From: Candidatus Celerinatantimonas neptuna
GTDB taxonomy: Bacteria > Pseudomonadota > Gammaproteobacteria > Enterobacterales > Celerinatantimonadaceae
Reading direction: 5' to 3'
Length of the DNA stretch: 64,000 nt
Assembly: GCA_911810475.1 (NCBI GenBank)
Contig: OU461276.1
Location: forward strand, 2,667,501 to 2,731,500
Shown: positions 50,113 through 58,020 of the stretch, one piece after another
Layout: the number at the start of each line of letters is the position of its first letter
Numbering within the stretch: position 1 is the stretch's first letter
Notes under the pieces: generated by a model
The model's input: only the letters and a program-made list of their open reading frames with translations
What the model was told of the DNA's origin: nothing
Database searches by the model: none
Position numbers and translations under genes: made by a program

Positions 50113-51396
50113 TTAATAATTGTCATCTTGTCTTAAGAAGTATTCAGGTAAGATGCGTGCCTGTCGAATCGCGTTATTATCTATTTCTAAGACTTCGATA
50201 GGATAGCCCGCTATTCTCATGCTTACCGGGGACTTAGGAATATCTTCCAGATACTCAACAATTAGTCCATTAAGTGTTCTTGGCCCGTCGGTTGGCAGCT
50301 CCCAGCCTAGCTCTTTGTTCAAATCACGGATATTGACAGCCCCATCTATGATATAGCTGCCGTCAGGTTGAGGGTGAATTTCTTCACTAGTCGTGGGGGT
50401 AATGGTTGTTGTAAAGTCACCAACTATTTCTTCCAGAATATCTTCCAGAGTAACCAGCCCCTGAATGTCACCATATTCATCGACAATGAGTCCAATTCGT
50501 TCTTTTCGACGTTGGAATTTTCCAAGTTGGACGTTGAGGGGGGTATTTTCAGGAATAAAGTAGATCTCTTTAACAGCCCTTAACAAGGTCGTTTTATCAA
50601 ATTGATCCTTGACCAGTAAACGTAATGCATCCCGAGCGTGAACAAACCCTACTGCATCGTCTACGTTGTCCCGATAAAGTAATAATCGGGTATGCGATGT
50701 ATAGGTAAGCTGTTTTAATATAGATTCCCAGTCATCGTTGATATCAATGCCTGAAATATCATTACGAGGCACCATGATGTCATCGACAGTCACATGCTCA
50801 AGATCGAGAATACTTAATAGCATATCCTGATGTCGTCTTGGAATTAATGTGCCTGCTTCATGAACGACAGTACGCAGTTCCTCTGGGTTGAGAGCGGAGT
50901 TAGTGATTTTTTTAGGGTTCATTCTGAATAGAATCAGCAACGCATTTGAAATGCCATTGATCAGCCAAATGACTGGGAAAAGCAGTTTCATCAATGGCCC
51001 TAAAAGCCAGGATGAAGTGAAAGCAAACCGTTCAGGGTAGAGCGCAGCCATCGTCTTCGGAGTCACTTCAGAAAAAATCAGAATAACGAACGTTAACCCA
51101 AAGGTGGCGATAACTAATCCATAGTCACCGAACAAGCGTAACCCTAAAACAGTCGCGATTGCAGATGCAAGGATATTGACAAGGTTATTCCCGATGAGGA
51201 TAAGACTTAGCAAACGATCGGTTCGTTTGAGTAACGCATCGGTTCTTTTGGCACTTCGATGGTTATTTTTAACCAAATGCTTCAATCGATAACGATTGAG
51301 TGACATCATCCCTGTTTCTGAACTGGAAAAAAATGCCGAGATAATAATCATCAAAACGAGTGTTATCAGCAAAATACTCGTTGATATATCTTCCAA
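50113..51396 (-). CDS. CNNM/CorB-family membrane protein (YfjD-like)
   Basis: Inner-membrane protein of the CorB/CorC/HlyC type, proposed in magnesium or cobalt homeostasis. A DUF21 transmembrane domain (about residues 5-190, SAFFSSSETGMMSLNRYRLK) is followed by a CBS pair (VTVDDIMVPRNDISGIDIND; GLIVDEYGDIQGLVTLEDIL) and a C-terminal transporter-associated domain (YIIDGAVNIRDLNKEL). Length is 427 residues. It is next to ypjD and near ffh, as yfjD is in E. coli. Confidence 0.9.
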   Translation of the reverse strand: MEDISTSILLITLVLMIIISAFFSSSETGMMSLNRYRLKHLVKNNHRSAKRTDALLKRTDRLLSLILIGNNLVNILASAIATVLGLRLFGDYGLVIATFGLTFVILIFSEVTPKTMAALYPERFAFTSSWLLGPLMKLLFPVIWLINGISNALLILFRMNPKKITNSALNPEELRTVVHEAGTLIPRRHQDMLLSILDLEHVTVDDIMVPRNDISGIDINDDWESILKQLTYTSHTRLLLYRDNVDDAVGFVHARDALRLLVKDQFDKTTLLRAVKEIYFIPENTPLNVQLGKFQRRKERIGLIVDEYGDIQGLVTLEDILEEIVGDFTTTITPTTSEEIHPQPDGSYIIDGAVNIRDLNKELGWELPTDGPRTLNGLIVEYLEDIPKSPVSMRIAGYPIEVLEIDNNAIRQARILPEYFLRQDDNY

Positions 51397-51476
51397 GAAT
51401 ATAACTCCTATTGAACTTCAGAGCTCATTAAAAGTGTTGAGTCAGGTGCTGTCAAGCTCTGAAATCGATGTTGTTG

Positions 51477-52262
51477 TTAATAAAAGCTAGAAAAGATACG
51501 ACTACCAAAATAAGAAAGTATCAATAATACTGCGCCTATTAACGTTAGTATGCCAATGGTCCTTCCACGCCAGCCCCATCGGTGGTGGCCTAATAGTAAG
51601 ATGAGATAAACGATCCAGGCAAGTACGGCAAGCAACGCTTTATGAGCACGACCATGCTCAAATATATGATTTAAAAAGATAAAACCTGTAACCAGTGAAA
51701 TAGTCAATAAAACGACACCTATACGAATAAGTGCAATTAACTGGTTTTCAATTTTAGTCAGTGGTGCCATTGAAAGCTGGAGTGCATGAGGTCTGTGCCG
51801 CTTTAGCATATAGTCCAGGTAGCCTAATTGAAGTGCGAAAAGCGCGGCGATCATCATGATCGTGAAGGCTACTAAGGCAAATCCGATATGTACCATTACC
51901 TGCGGATAAATCCCCAAGTGTAAGATATATGGTTTGGTAATAAATGCTGACAAAAGGAGTGTAATTATACTGGCCGTATAAACAACCGGTAACATGATCC
52001 AGAGTTGAAAATGGGAACATCCCATTGTAACTGACAAACTAAGTAACAAACAAAGTAGTACGGCAACATTGATAATGCTTAAATCTTGCCCATTGCTGAG
52101 CAACATATGCTGGCTGACCCACACGGCGTGAAAAATCAAAGCGACACTACTAAAAATCCATACCCAGCGACGATACCGCCGGCTCTGGGCCAGCATGGAT
52201 TTTCCGCAAGCATATGAGGCAAGAATATAAAAAGCGATTGCTGGTAGCAGCATTAATTCCAT
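51477..52262 (-). CDS. ypjD: CcsA-like integral membrane protein YpjD
   Basis: Inner-membrane protein of the cytochrome c assembly (CcsA/CcmF-like) superfamily with about eight membrane segments. The HIGFALVAFTIMMIAALFAL segment and a GLLLGHHRWGWRGR-like histidine-tryptophan loop near the C-terminus (LILLGHHRWGWRGRTIGILT) are diagnostic. Length is 261 residues, as for E. coli YpjD. Divergent from ffh across 466 bp. Its exact function is unknown. Confidence 0.87.
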   Translation of the reverse strand: MELMLLPAIAFYILASYACGKSMLAQSRRYRRWVWIFSSVALIFHAVWVSQHMLLSNGQDLSIINVAVLLCLLLSLSVTMGCSHFQLWIMLPVVYTASIITLLLSAFITKPYILHLGIYPQVMVHIGFALVAFTIMMIAALFALQLGYLDYMLKRHRPHALQLSMAPLTKIENQLIALIRIGVVLLTISLVTGFIFLNHIFEHGRAHKALLAVLAWIVYLILLLGHHRWGWRGRTIGILTLIGAVLLILSYFGSRIFSSFY

Positions 52263-52728
52263 GATATTGATAATGAACTTTGACCGTTAACCCATTGTGA
52301 CAGTATACCGTTGTGATGTGGTCACTGCTAGCTAAAGTCATTCAGGCTGAATATAAGAAAGACTATTCAATGAATTATTTGATAAAAATGAAAGGAAAAG
52401 ACCCTTATATGTATTTACCCTGGTAAAGATCGTTACGATCTTGTTCCAAATTGGATATAAATTTCCTGTCATTTTCTATGCGAAAGGAAGAGAGAGTGTT
52501 GGATAATGAGATGATTTTGCGTGATACAGATGACGATGCGAAGAGCTGCCTGGTTCTGCCTCGTCAGCCACAACATCGTAATTTAACATAAAAATACCCT
52601 GGAGATGGAGTCAAAGAGATTGTTCTTTATGATGCATTGTCTGATGTCTATGTTGTATGCGAGAAAATCAGGTACAATGTCGTCCTTAAATTTAAGTCAA
52701 GCATCACCGGTCATTTTTAAGGATTACT
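52263..52728. other. ypjD-ffh divergent intergenic region
   Basis: 466 bp. A possible 31-codon small frame at 52496-52591 is listed separately. A TACAAT at 52673-52678 is a plausible ffh -10 without a good -35. Otherwise nothing recognised. Confidence 0.4.
52496..52591 (+). CDS. Possible small ORF upstream of ffh
   Basis: A GTG at 52496 with AAGGAAGAGA just upstream opens a 31-codon frame rich in charged residues (LDNEMILRDTDDDAKSCLVL, ending PRQPQHRNLT). It has no recognised family. It may be a real small protein, a leader peptide or chance; the good ribosome binding site is the only support. Confidence 0.22.
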   Translation: MLDNEMILRDTDDDAKSCLVLPRQPQHRNLT

Positions 52729-54108
52729 ATGTTTGAAAATCTATCAGAGCGCCTGTCGAAAACGCTGAAAAATATCAGTGGTCGGGGCCGGCTGACCGAA
52801 GAGAATATTAAAGATACATTGCGCGAAGTGCGGATGGCTTTATTGGAAGCCGATGTTGCATTGCCTGTTGTACGAGAATTTGTTAAACGAGTTAAAGAGC
52901 GTGCTGTTGGTCAGGAAGTTTCTAAAAGTCTGACCCCCGGGCAAGCTTTTATTAAGATTGTTCAGTCTGAACTGGAACAATCGATGGGTGAGATCAACGA
53001 AGCTCTAAACCTGGCGACTCAACCCCCTGCAGTTATTCTTATGGCCGGTTTACAAGGGGCCGGTAAAACTACCAGCGTTGCTAAGTTAGCCAAATTTTTA
53101 AAAGAACGCGAGAAAAAGAAAGTTTTAGTGGTCAGTGCTGACGTTTATCGCCCAGCGGCGATTAAACAGCTTGAAACATTGGCCAGTGAAGTTGACGTTG
53201 AATTTTTTCCCAGTAGCACCGAGCAAAAACCTGTAGCCATTGCTGAGGCTGCAGTTGATCATGCTAAACGTCATATGTTTGATGTCTTATTGGTGGATAC
53301 CGCAGGGCGTTTACATGTTGATGCCGACATGATGGATGAAATTCAGCAACTGCATCAGACTATCGATCCGATTGAAACATTATTTGTTGTGGATTCAATG
53401 ACCGGTCAGGATGCCGCCAATACGGCGAAAGCATTTCATGAAGCATTACCATTGACCGGGGTGATTTTAACCAAAGCAGATGGTGATGCCCGGGGCGGTG
53501 CTGCATTATCGATTCGTCAAATTACTGGTAAACCGATTAAATTTATCGGGATGGGTGAAAAAACGGATGCGTTAGAACCATTCTATCCAGATCGTATTGC
53601 TTCGCGAATTCTGGGAATGGGCGATGTTTTGTCGCTTATTGAAGAAGTTGAACGAAATGTTGATCGCGATAAAGCTGAAAAATTAGCCCAGAAAGTTAAA
53701 AAGGGCAAAGGCTTCGATCTGGAAGATTTCCGCGAACAATTGCAGCAGATGAAAAAAATGGGTGGCATGGTGGGGCTGTTAGATAAGCTTCCTGGAATGG
53801 GTCAGTTACCCGATGGCGTTAAAGACCAAATGGATGATAAATTAACAGTACGAATGGAAGCTATCATTAATTCAATGACGTCCGCCGAACGTGCTCGTCC
53901 AGACATGATTAAAGGGTCTCGTAAACGTCGGATTGCAGCCGGTTCCGGGACTCAGATCCAGGATGTGAACCGCTTGCTGAAGCAATTTACCCAGATGCAG
54001 AAAATGATGAAGAAAATGTCTGGTAAAGGCGGTATGCGTAAGATGATGAGCCAGATGAAAGGTATGATGCCCCCAGGAATGGGCGGTGGTCGACGCGGAC
54101 CATTTTAA
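52729..54108 (+). CDS. ffh: Signal recognition particle protein Ffh
   Basis: SRP54 homologue that binds 4.5S RNA and signal sequences. NG domain: GLQGAGKTTSVAKLAKFL (G1), DTAGR (G3) and TKADGDARGG (G4). The methionine-rich M domain from about residue 300 ends with MMSQMKGMMPPGMGGGRRGP and has the SGTQIQDVN RNA-binding region. Length is 459 residues against 453 in E. coli. A terminator follows at once. Confidence 0.97.
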   Translation: MFENLSERLSKTLKNISGRGRLTEENIKDTLREVRMALLEADVALPVVREFVKRVKERAVGQEVSKSLTPGQAFIKIVQSELEQSMGEINEALNLATQPPAVILMAGLQGAGKTTSVAKLAKFLKEREKKKVLVVSADVYRPAAIKQLETLASEVDVEFFPSSTEQKPVAIAEAAVDHAKRHMFDVLLVDTAGRLHVDADMMDEIQQLHQTIDPIETLFVVDSMTGQDAANTAKAFHEALPLTGVILTKADGDARGGAALSIRQITGKPIKFIGMGEKTDALEPFYPDRIASRILGMGDVLSLIEEVERNVDRDKAEKLAQKVKKGKGFDLEDFREQLQQMKKMGGMVGLLDKLPGMGQLPDGVKDQMDDKLTVRMEAIINSMTSAERARPDMIKGSRKRRIAAGSGTQIQDVNRLLKQFTQMQKMMKKMSGKGGMRKMMSQMKGMMPPGMGGGRRGPF

Positions 54109-54128
54109 TTTGCAGTTAGCCCATATAA

Positions 54129-54157
54129 ATAAAGCGCCATTTGGCGCTTTATTTTTT
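54129..54157 (+). terminator. Terminator after ffh
   Basis: ATAAAGCGCC, loop ATTT, GGCGCTTTAT then TTTTTT, 20 nt after the ffh stop. It overlaps the end of the convergent rpmJ2 gene by a few bases. Confidence 0.88.
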
Positions 54158-54289
54158 CTTTGCTTTGCCCTGAACGGCTTTAAAGCGGGGATTGCTTTTA
54201 CAAATGACATATAAGCGGCTTTGGCGCTTGACGATCTGACAATCTTGATGGCGGTTTTTCGCGCTTTTTAGTGAGCTGAGTACTTTCAT
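54149..54289 (-). CDS. rpmJ2: 50S ribosomal protein L36, zinc-free paralogue
   Basis: 46-residue minus-strand gene, [20 protein letters not shown] followed by [17 protein letters not shown], almost identical to E. coli YkgO. It lacks the full zinc ribbon of the housekeeping L36, keeping only the two cysteines seen in YkgO. It replaces zinc-binding L36 under zinc starvation. It starts 8 nt after rpmE2 and shares its Zur-controlled promoter. Confidence 0.93.
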   Translation of the reverse strand: MKVLSSLKSAKNRHQDCQIVKRQSRLYVICKSNPRFKAVQGKAKKK

Positions 54290-54297
54290 GATGCGCC

Positions 54298-54558
54298 TTA
54301 AGATCGTTTAGTTCCTATTTGACCAAACCGGCGGGTGAAGTTTGCTACGCGTCCTTCTTTATTGGCGATACGCTGTTTTCCGGTGTAGAACGGATGCGAT
54401 TTGGAAGAGACTTCAATTGTGAGATATGGATAGGTTTGGCCGTCTTTCCATTCAATCGTGCGATCGGTTTCAAGTGTAGAGCCAATCAAAAAATATTCAT
54501 CGACGCTGGTGTCGTGAAAGATAACGGTTCGATATGTTGGGTGGATCCCTTCTTTCAT
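54298..54558 (-). CDS. rpmE2: 50S ribosomal protein L31 type B, zinc-free paralogue
   Basis: 86 residues from the ATG at 54558 ([20 protein letters not shown], then [13 protein letters not shown]), matching E. coli YkgM (87). It lacks the CxxC zinc motif of normal L31. The frame is open 21 codons further upstream, but the GGAGAAC ribosome binding site and homology fix the start. Released or exchanged L31 frees zinc in starved cells. A Zur box lies 87 bp upstream. Confidence 0.95.
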   Translation of the reverse strand: MKEGIHPTYRTVIFHDTSVDEYFLIGSTLETDRTIEWKDGQTYPYLTIEVSSKSHPFYTGKQRIANKEGRVANFTRRFGQIGTKRS

Positions 54559-54644
54559 TTGATGTTCTCCTTTTTTGTCTGAATTAGACTTTTTAACAGG
54601 GGAATTCAAAATAGATAACACAAATAAGAATTATTATCGTTTAA

Positions 54645-54663
54645 AATGTTATAACATAACATT
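54645..54663 (-). promoter_or_regulatory. Zur box controlling rpmE2-rpmJ2
   Basis: AATGTTATAACATAACATT, an exact 8-bp-arm dyad, closely matches the gammaproteobacterial Zur consensus (AATGTTATA-N-TATAACATT). It lies upstream of the zinc-free ribosomal protein pair, which is the classical Zur regulon. Confidence 0.88.
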
Positions 54664-54761
54664 GTTGGATAAATCAACCCCAGTAAAATCAAAGGCAGCA
54701 TGTCTAGGAAATCAGTGACGATTCACAAGTCTTATGGATATATTAACTATTGTACTGACTT

Positions 54762-55979
54762 TTATTTGGGCAATCTGATTGATTGCGAGGTATTTTTTAC
54801 TTTACTTGGATTGCTAACTAAAGAACCAAAGAATGGAATAGCTAAAAAGCTTGCTGCCCCGAGAATCCCGCAACAAAGCCAAAGTAGGTTTCCATTGTTG
54901 AACTTGTATAAAAAAATTCCAACAGGGGCACCAAGAAAAGAGCCTGTCGCAAAGAGAGTTTGGTGCCAGCCCACAATTTTACCTCTATTTGTTGTTGAGT
55001 TTTTTATAAATTCATTGAGAATAATTGGGAAAAATATCATTTCACCACAAGTCCAAATAAGCACGGATAAGAATGGAGTTATCTGACTTTTATATAATGC
55101 GACTAATGAATATCCTATACAAAGTGCAGCGCTTCCAATGAGCATTACTTTAATCTGATTTAACTTAGATGTCAGCGAAATTATCGGTACTTCAAATAAT
55201 ACAACAATAAGAGTATTCAGTATAAATAAATAAGATATGGTCTTTGCACTAAATAGAAAGCTTTCTTTTAGATATAAAACAAAAGTGGTTTTAAACTGAG
55301 AAAACACAATAACATTAGCTAAAAGCAAGCCGGAAAGAATCAATATAGGCTTTGCATTTTCAAAAATTTTATTTTTATCTTGGCTTGAATATTTATTGTT
55401 AGATATTTGTTTTTGTGGATGTATGTTGCGGCAAATTTCTTCTCGTACAAGAATAAGAAATATCAATGTAATTATATTAAATAGAGCATCAAACAAGAAA
55501 ATAAACTTCATGTTATAGCCGAATATAAGACCACCTATTGCCGCAGATAAACCAATACTGATATTCATAACTGTACTTCTAATGCCTAAAATAAAAGTGC
55601 GTTTATCACTACTGGAATTATTAACGAGCATGATAGTAAAAGCAGGCCTAAAAGAGTGATCGGAGAAACCGAAGATCAACAATAAGACCAGTAAACTGAT
55701 TATGCCATTTGAAATGTAAATCCCTAACAAAACAACAATTGATACCAACAGGCTGCTAGTTATTATCAAATAAGGAGAAATTTTATCTGAAAGGAGACCG
55801 CCAGTAAATCCTCCAATGAAGCCACCCAGACCGTATGCTGTTAATGTGTATCCAATAACGGCTAAGCTCTGGCCATCTTTATGTAGATAAAGTGACAGGA
55901 ACATTGGCACCACAAAGCCTATATAGTTTGTGAATGTCGCAAATAGTAACGCGTAGATAGCTTTGCTTAGTTGTATCAT
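54762..55979 (-). CDS. Major facilitator superfamily transporter next to YcaO
   Basis: 405-residue protein with about twelve membrane segments. The N-terminal MFS loop (GGFTGGLLSDKISPYLIITS) corresponds to motif A (G-x-L-a-D-k). The interior is rich in Ile, Asn and Lys, and the gene is visibly more AT-rich than the housekeeping genes around it, suggesting horizontal origin. It starts 22 nt after the ycaO-like stop, so the two form an operon. Known klebsazolicin-type gene clusters pair a YcaO cyclodehydratase with an MFS exporter, so export of a modified peptide is a reasonable guess; uptake of another substrate is equally possible. Confidence 0.8.
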   Translation of the reverse strand: MIQLSKAIYALLFATFTNYIGFVVPMFLSLYLHKDGQSLAVIGYTLTAYGLGGFIGGFTGGLLSDKISPYLIITSSLLVSIVVLLGIYISNGIISLLVLLLIFGFSDHSFRPAFTIMLVNNSSSDKRTFILGIRSTVMNISIGLSAAIGGLIFGYNMKFIFLFDALFNIITLIFLILVREEICRNIHPQKQISNNKYSSQDKNKIFENAKPILILSGLLLANVIVFSQFKTTFVLYLKESFLFSAKTISYLFILNTLIVVLFEVPIISLTSKLNQIKVMLIGSAALCIGYSLVALYKSQITPFLSVLIWTCGEMIFFPIILNEFIKNSTTNRGKIVGWHQTLFATGSFLGAPVGIFLYKFNNGNLLWLCCGILGAASFLAIPFFGSLVSNPSKVKNTSQSIRLPK

Positions 55980-56001
55980 GACTTATTTTTTATTGCCTCT
56001 A

Positions 56002-57033
56002 TTAACCTAACGGATTGTACTTAGGTATCGATTTGACAAAACCAAGGAATTCTTGGTCTAATCGTAAATGATTTATTGCATCTGTTTGCAATGGAATTGT
56101 CATTGGAATGACAACTTCACAATATACTAAATCATGAAGAGTACCTTCAGTAAAATAGTAAACATCATTATTTTTCAGAATATCCTCAGTTATACTGATA
56201 GGGTTAGATGATAGGGCACAGTTTATTTTTGCCTGCAATTCATCTGTGCCGGCTCCAGAGAGATAGAATAATGAACTGCAATTAATGTTTTTGTCAAATG
56301 CAAGGTAAGCCTCCAATGTTTGCAAACATTCAGTATAGGCTCTCAAGCAAGGTTCTTCCCTTTTCCCATAGGATAATCCAATTACTATTCCTTCAGAGGC
56401 AAATCGAGAATCTCGGATATTCGTCATTACACAAAGTGTGCAGGAAACATAGTCAGTAATAGTGAAAAAGTCTATTTTCCACCCTAGTTCGGTAGTATAT
56501 TTGATGACTTCACACGAAAAATCATAGGTAAATAAGTTTTTTTCAAAAAGCCAAAAGATATTGTATAAATGACGCTCGAGAAGCTCATCTTTAGCTGATT
56601 TTATGGCTTCTCTTTTGGTCTCATGCACAGCTGAACCATTTGAGGTATGAACAAAATATGATGCGTAATTTCTGACGTTTACAGGCCTGTGAATGTAAAT
56701 TTCATGGCCATCAACCTCTGATTGATATTTCTTCCACTCAACTACTCTGTTGTCTAACAGAGAACCTAAAGGCAATAATTGTTTTAACGGAGAAAGCATT
56801 TCATGTTTCTGATTATGCGGAAAATAGGACGATATTAGGTCAGCTTGTTGGCTCCAAAGACTGTAGCGTTCAATAATTTCAGCAAAAGCGGTGATGATTC
56901 TAGTGTCGTTATCTCCACCTCTACCCATTGAAACATACTGATTAACTTTCTCGTGAATCGTGACAATGTTCGGTAGTTTGCTACAAAAAACATTGTCTTT
57001 TTCTGAAATTGTGTAATCGATATTATCTATCAT
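56002..57033 (-). CDS. YcaO-domain protein (stand-alone)
   Basis: 343 residues. YcaO ATP-binding motifs are intact: SMGRGGDNDTRIITAFAEII ending in ER (family S-x-G-K/R-G...E-x-x-ER), then NGSAVHETKREAIKSAKDEL with LLER, and LRAYTECLQTLEAYLAF (R-A-x-x-E-x-x-Q). YcaO enzymes activate peptide backbone amides with ATP to form azolines, thioamides or amidines, or modify ribosomal protein S12. The C-terminus ends PKYNPLG, only weakly like the proline-rich end of azoline synthases. No E1-like or dehydrogenase partner gene is nearby. The gene is AT-rich like its MFS neighbour. Weak ribosome binding site. Confidence 0.82.
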   Translation of the reverse strand: MIDNIDYTISEKDNVFCSKLPNIVTIHEKVNQYVSMGRGGDNDTRIITAFAEIIERYSLWSQQADLISSYFPHNQKHEMLSPLKQLLPLGSLLDNRVVEWKKYQSEVDGHEIYIHRPVNVRNYASYFVHTSNGSAVHETKREAIKSAKDELLERHLYNIFWLFEKNLFTYDFSCEVIKYTTELGWKIDFFTITDYVSCTLCVMTNIRDSRFASEGIVIGLSYGKREEPCLRAYTECLQTLEAYLAFDKNINCSSLFYLSGAGTDELQAKINCALSSNPISITEDILKNNDVYYFTEGTLHDLVYCEVVIPMTIPLQTDAINHLRLDQEFLGFVKSIPKYNPLG

Positions 57034-57097
57034 ATAAATTTGTTAATAATCAAAGGTGAAAACTCTTATATAAGAGGACTTAATAATTATGATGGGT

Positions 57098-57128
57098 TTT
57101 TCACCTGAATAATTAATTCAGGTGAAAA
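57098..57128. promoter_or_regulatory. 31-bp dyad upstream of the ycaO-like gene
   Basis: TTTTCACCTGAAT and its exact complement flank AATTA, 64 bp before the ycaO start. Neither strand has a T tract after it, so an operator or an mRNA hairpin is more likely than a terminator. A third half site (AAAGGTGAAAA) occurs at 57053-57062, and a perfect 14-bp palindrome CTCTTATATAAGAG at 57063-57076. Confidence 0.5.
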
Positions 57129-57162
57129 TATTTAATGTTTTATGACATAAGTCTGTATTAGA

Positions 57163-57254
57163 CTATTTAGCTGACACAGAACATCTATCAGATATTTTAC
57201 AACATTTATCTGCCATAGATATCGAAGAAATAAGGGTTCTGGTTTTACTTTCAT
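57163..57254 (-). other. Candidate Cys-rich precursor peptide region upstream of ycaO
   Basis: Speculative. As written, an ATG at 57216 encodes the 17-residue peptide MADKCCKISDRCSVSAK. In-frame codons upstream (KTRTLISSIS) look like the rest of a short leader but lack a start. One extra A in the four-A run complementary to 57243-57246 would join them to the ATG at 57254 and give a 30-residue peptide starting MKVKTRTLISSIS. Cys, Ser and Thr in the tail are what YcaO enzymes modify. Without the insertion, the ATG at 57254 reads a different 40-codon frame. No strong ribosome binding site. Confidence 0.25.
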
Positions 57255-57572
57255 TTACTTTGATTTTATTTTATTTAATAAAGATATTATCAACTCCATT
57301 TTCAATATATTTGTATTAATAAAATAATCCCGGTAAATAAATATATGCTATTGATTAAAAATAAAATTAATATAGATCAAATATTTTATGATGATAAACA
57401 TCATAGTAATTCATTATTAATATGATTTATTTTCACTTTGTCATTGTCAGATTATTGTAACTGAGAGCTATATTAAAGTTATGTTAATAACTTTAATTCG
57501 GTGGTAAAAATGCGTTAACTTAATTAAATGCTAATGATATATCATTAGTATTTAATGTTTGAGTAGCAATGT

Positions 57573-57840
57573 ATGACAGAGTATTTGTATGAATGGTTAA
57601 AATTTATTCATTGACGTAAACCTTGCAAAAAAACTTGCTCCAAGAGGACTTGTGCCATCATGTAGCGTCAGCACATTGGTCTTGATTGATCGTATTGAAG
57701 TCTGAATTCAGATAATAAGTACAACTCTGACGTTTCAGGATACACTTGCCGCTATTAAAGCGATTATTTCTAGTGGCAGCAGGAATAATCGGGTTGATTG
57801 TGATGGATTATTTCTGAACTGTGGTTATACCAAAGTTTAA
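57573..57840 (+). pseudogene. Decayed reading frame of unknown family
   Basis: Protein-like fragments lie in register: MTEYLYEWLKFI from 57573, then one base out of frame DVNLAKKLAPRGLVPSCSVS and TLVLIDRIEV. After an in-frame TGA at 57703 they continue in the same frame with TTLTFQDTLAAIKAIISSGS and NRVDCDGLFLNCGYTKV, to a stop at 57838. The length of coherent sequence across a stop and a frameshift suggests a dead gene rather than chance. I do not recognise the family. Confidence 0.4.
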
Positions 57841-58020
57841 TGCGATCTGTTCTGGGTCTATTACCCTCAAAGTCTTAGATTAATAGCCTGAATATGTGAT
57901 ATCGAAGCTCGAGCATATATGATGATGGTTTAAACGCATTTATGCTTTATGCCTGTGATGAACTTGGTGAAAGAGCGCGGCTTGTACGCTCTCATTCAGC
58001 TTAATTAAATCATCAATCAC

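Larger units (their letters stand above)
57034..58020. other. AT-rich 987-bp region between the ycaO and decarboxylase genes
   Basis: No intact gene of normal size. It contains the dyads before ycaO, the candidate peptide, a very AT-rich middle (57240-57560) and a decayed rightward reading frame at 57573-57840. AGAGCG/CGCTCT around 57973 is a weak hairpin. The composition and debris suggest insertion and decay at this boundary. Confidence 0.55.

Noticed and set aside
54700-55086. 128-codon plus-strand ORF
   Set aside because: It is the opposite-strand shadow of the MFS transporter, whose membrane pattern and MFS motif are convincing.
57132-57254. 40-codon minus-strand ORF (MKVKPEPLFLRYLWQ...) before ycaO
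   Set aside because: Uses the same ATG as the repaired candidate peptide but yields a hydrophobic sequence with no Ser/Thr/Cys-rich tail and no family resemblance; kept only as the alternative reading of the candidate region.
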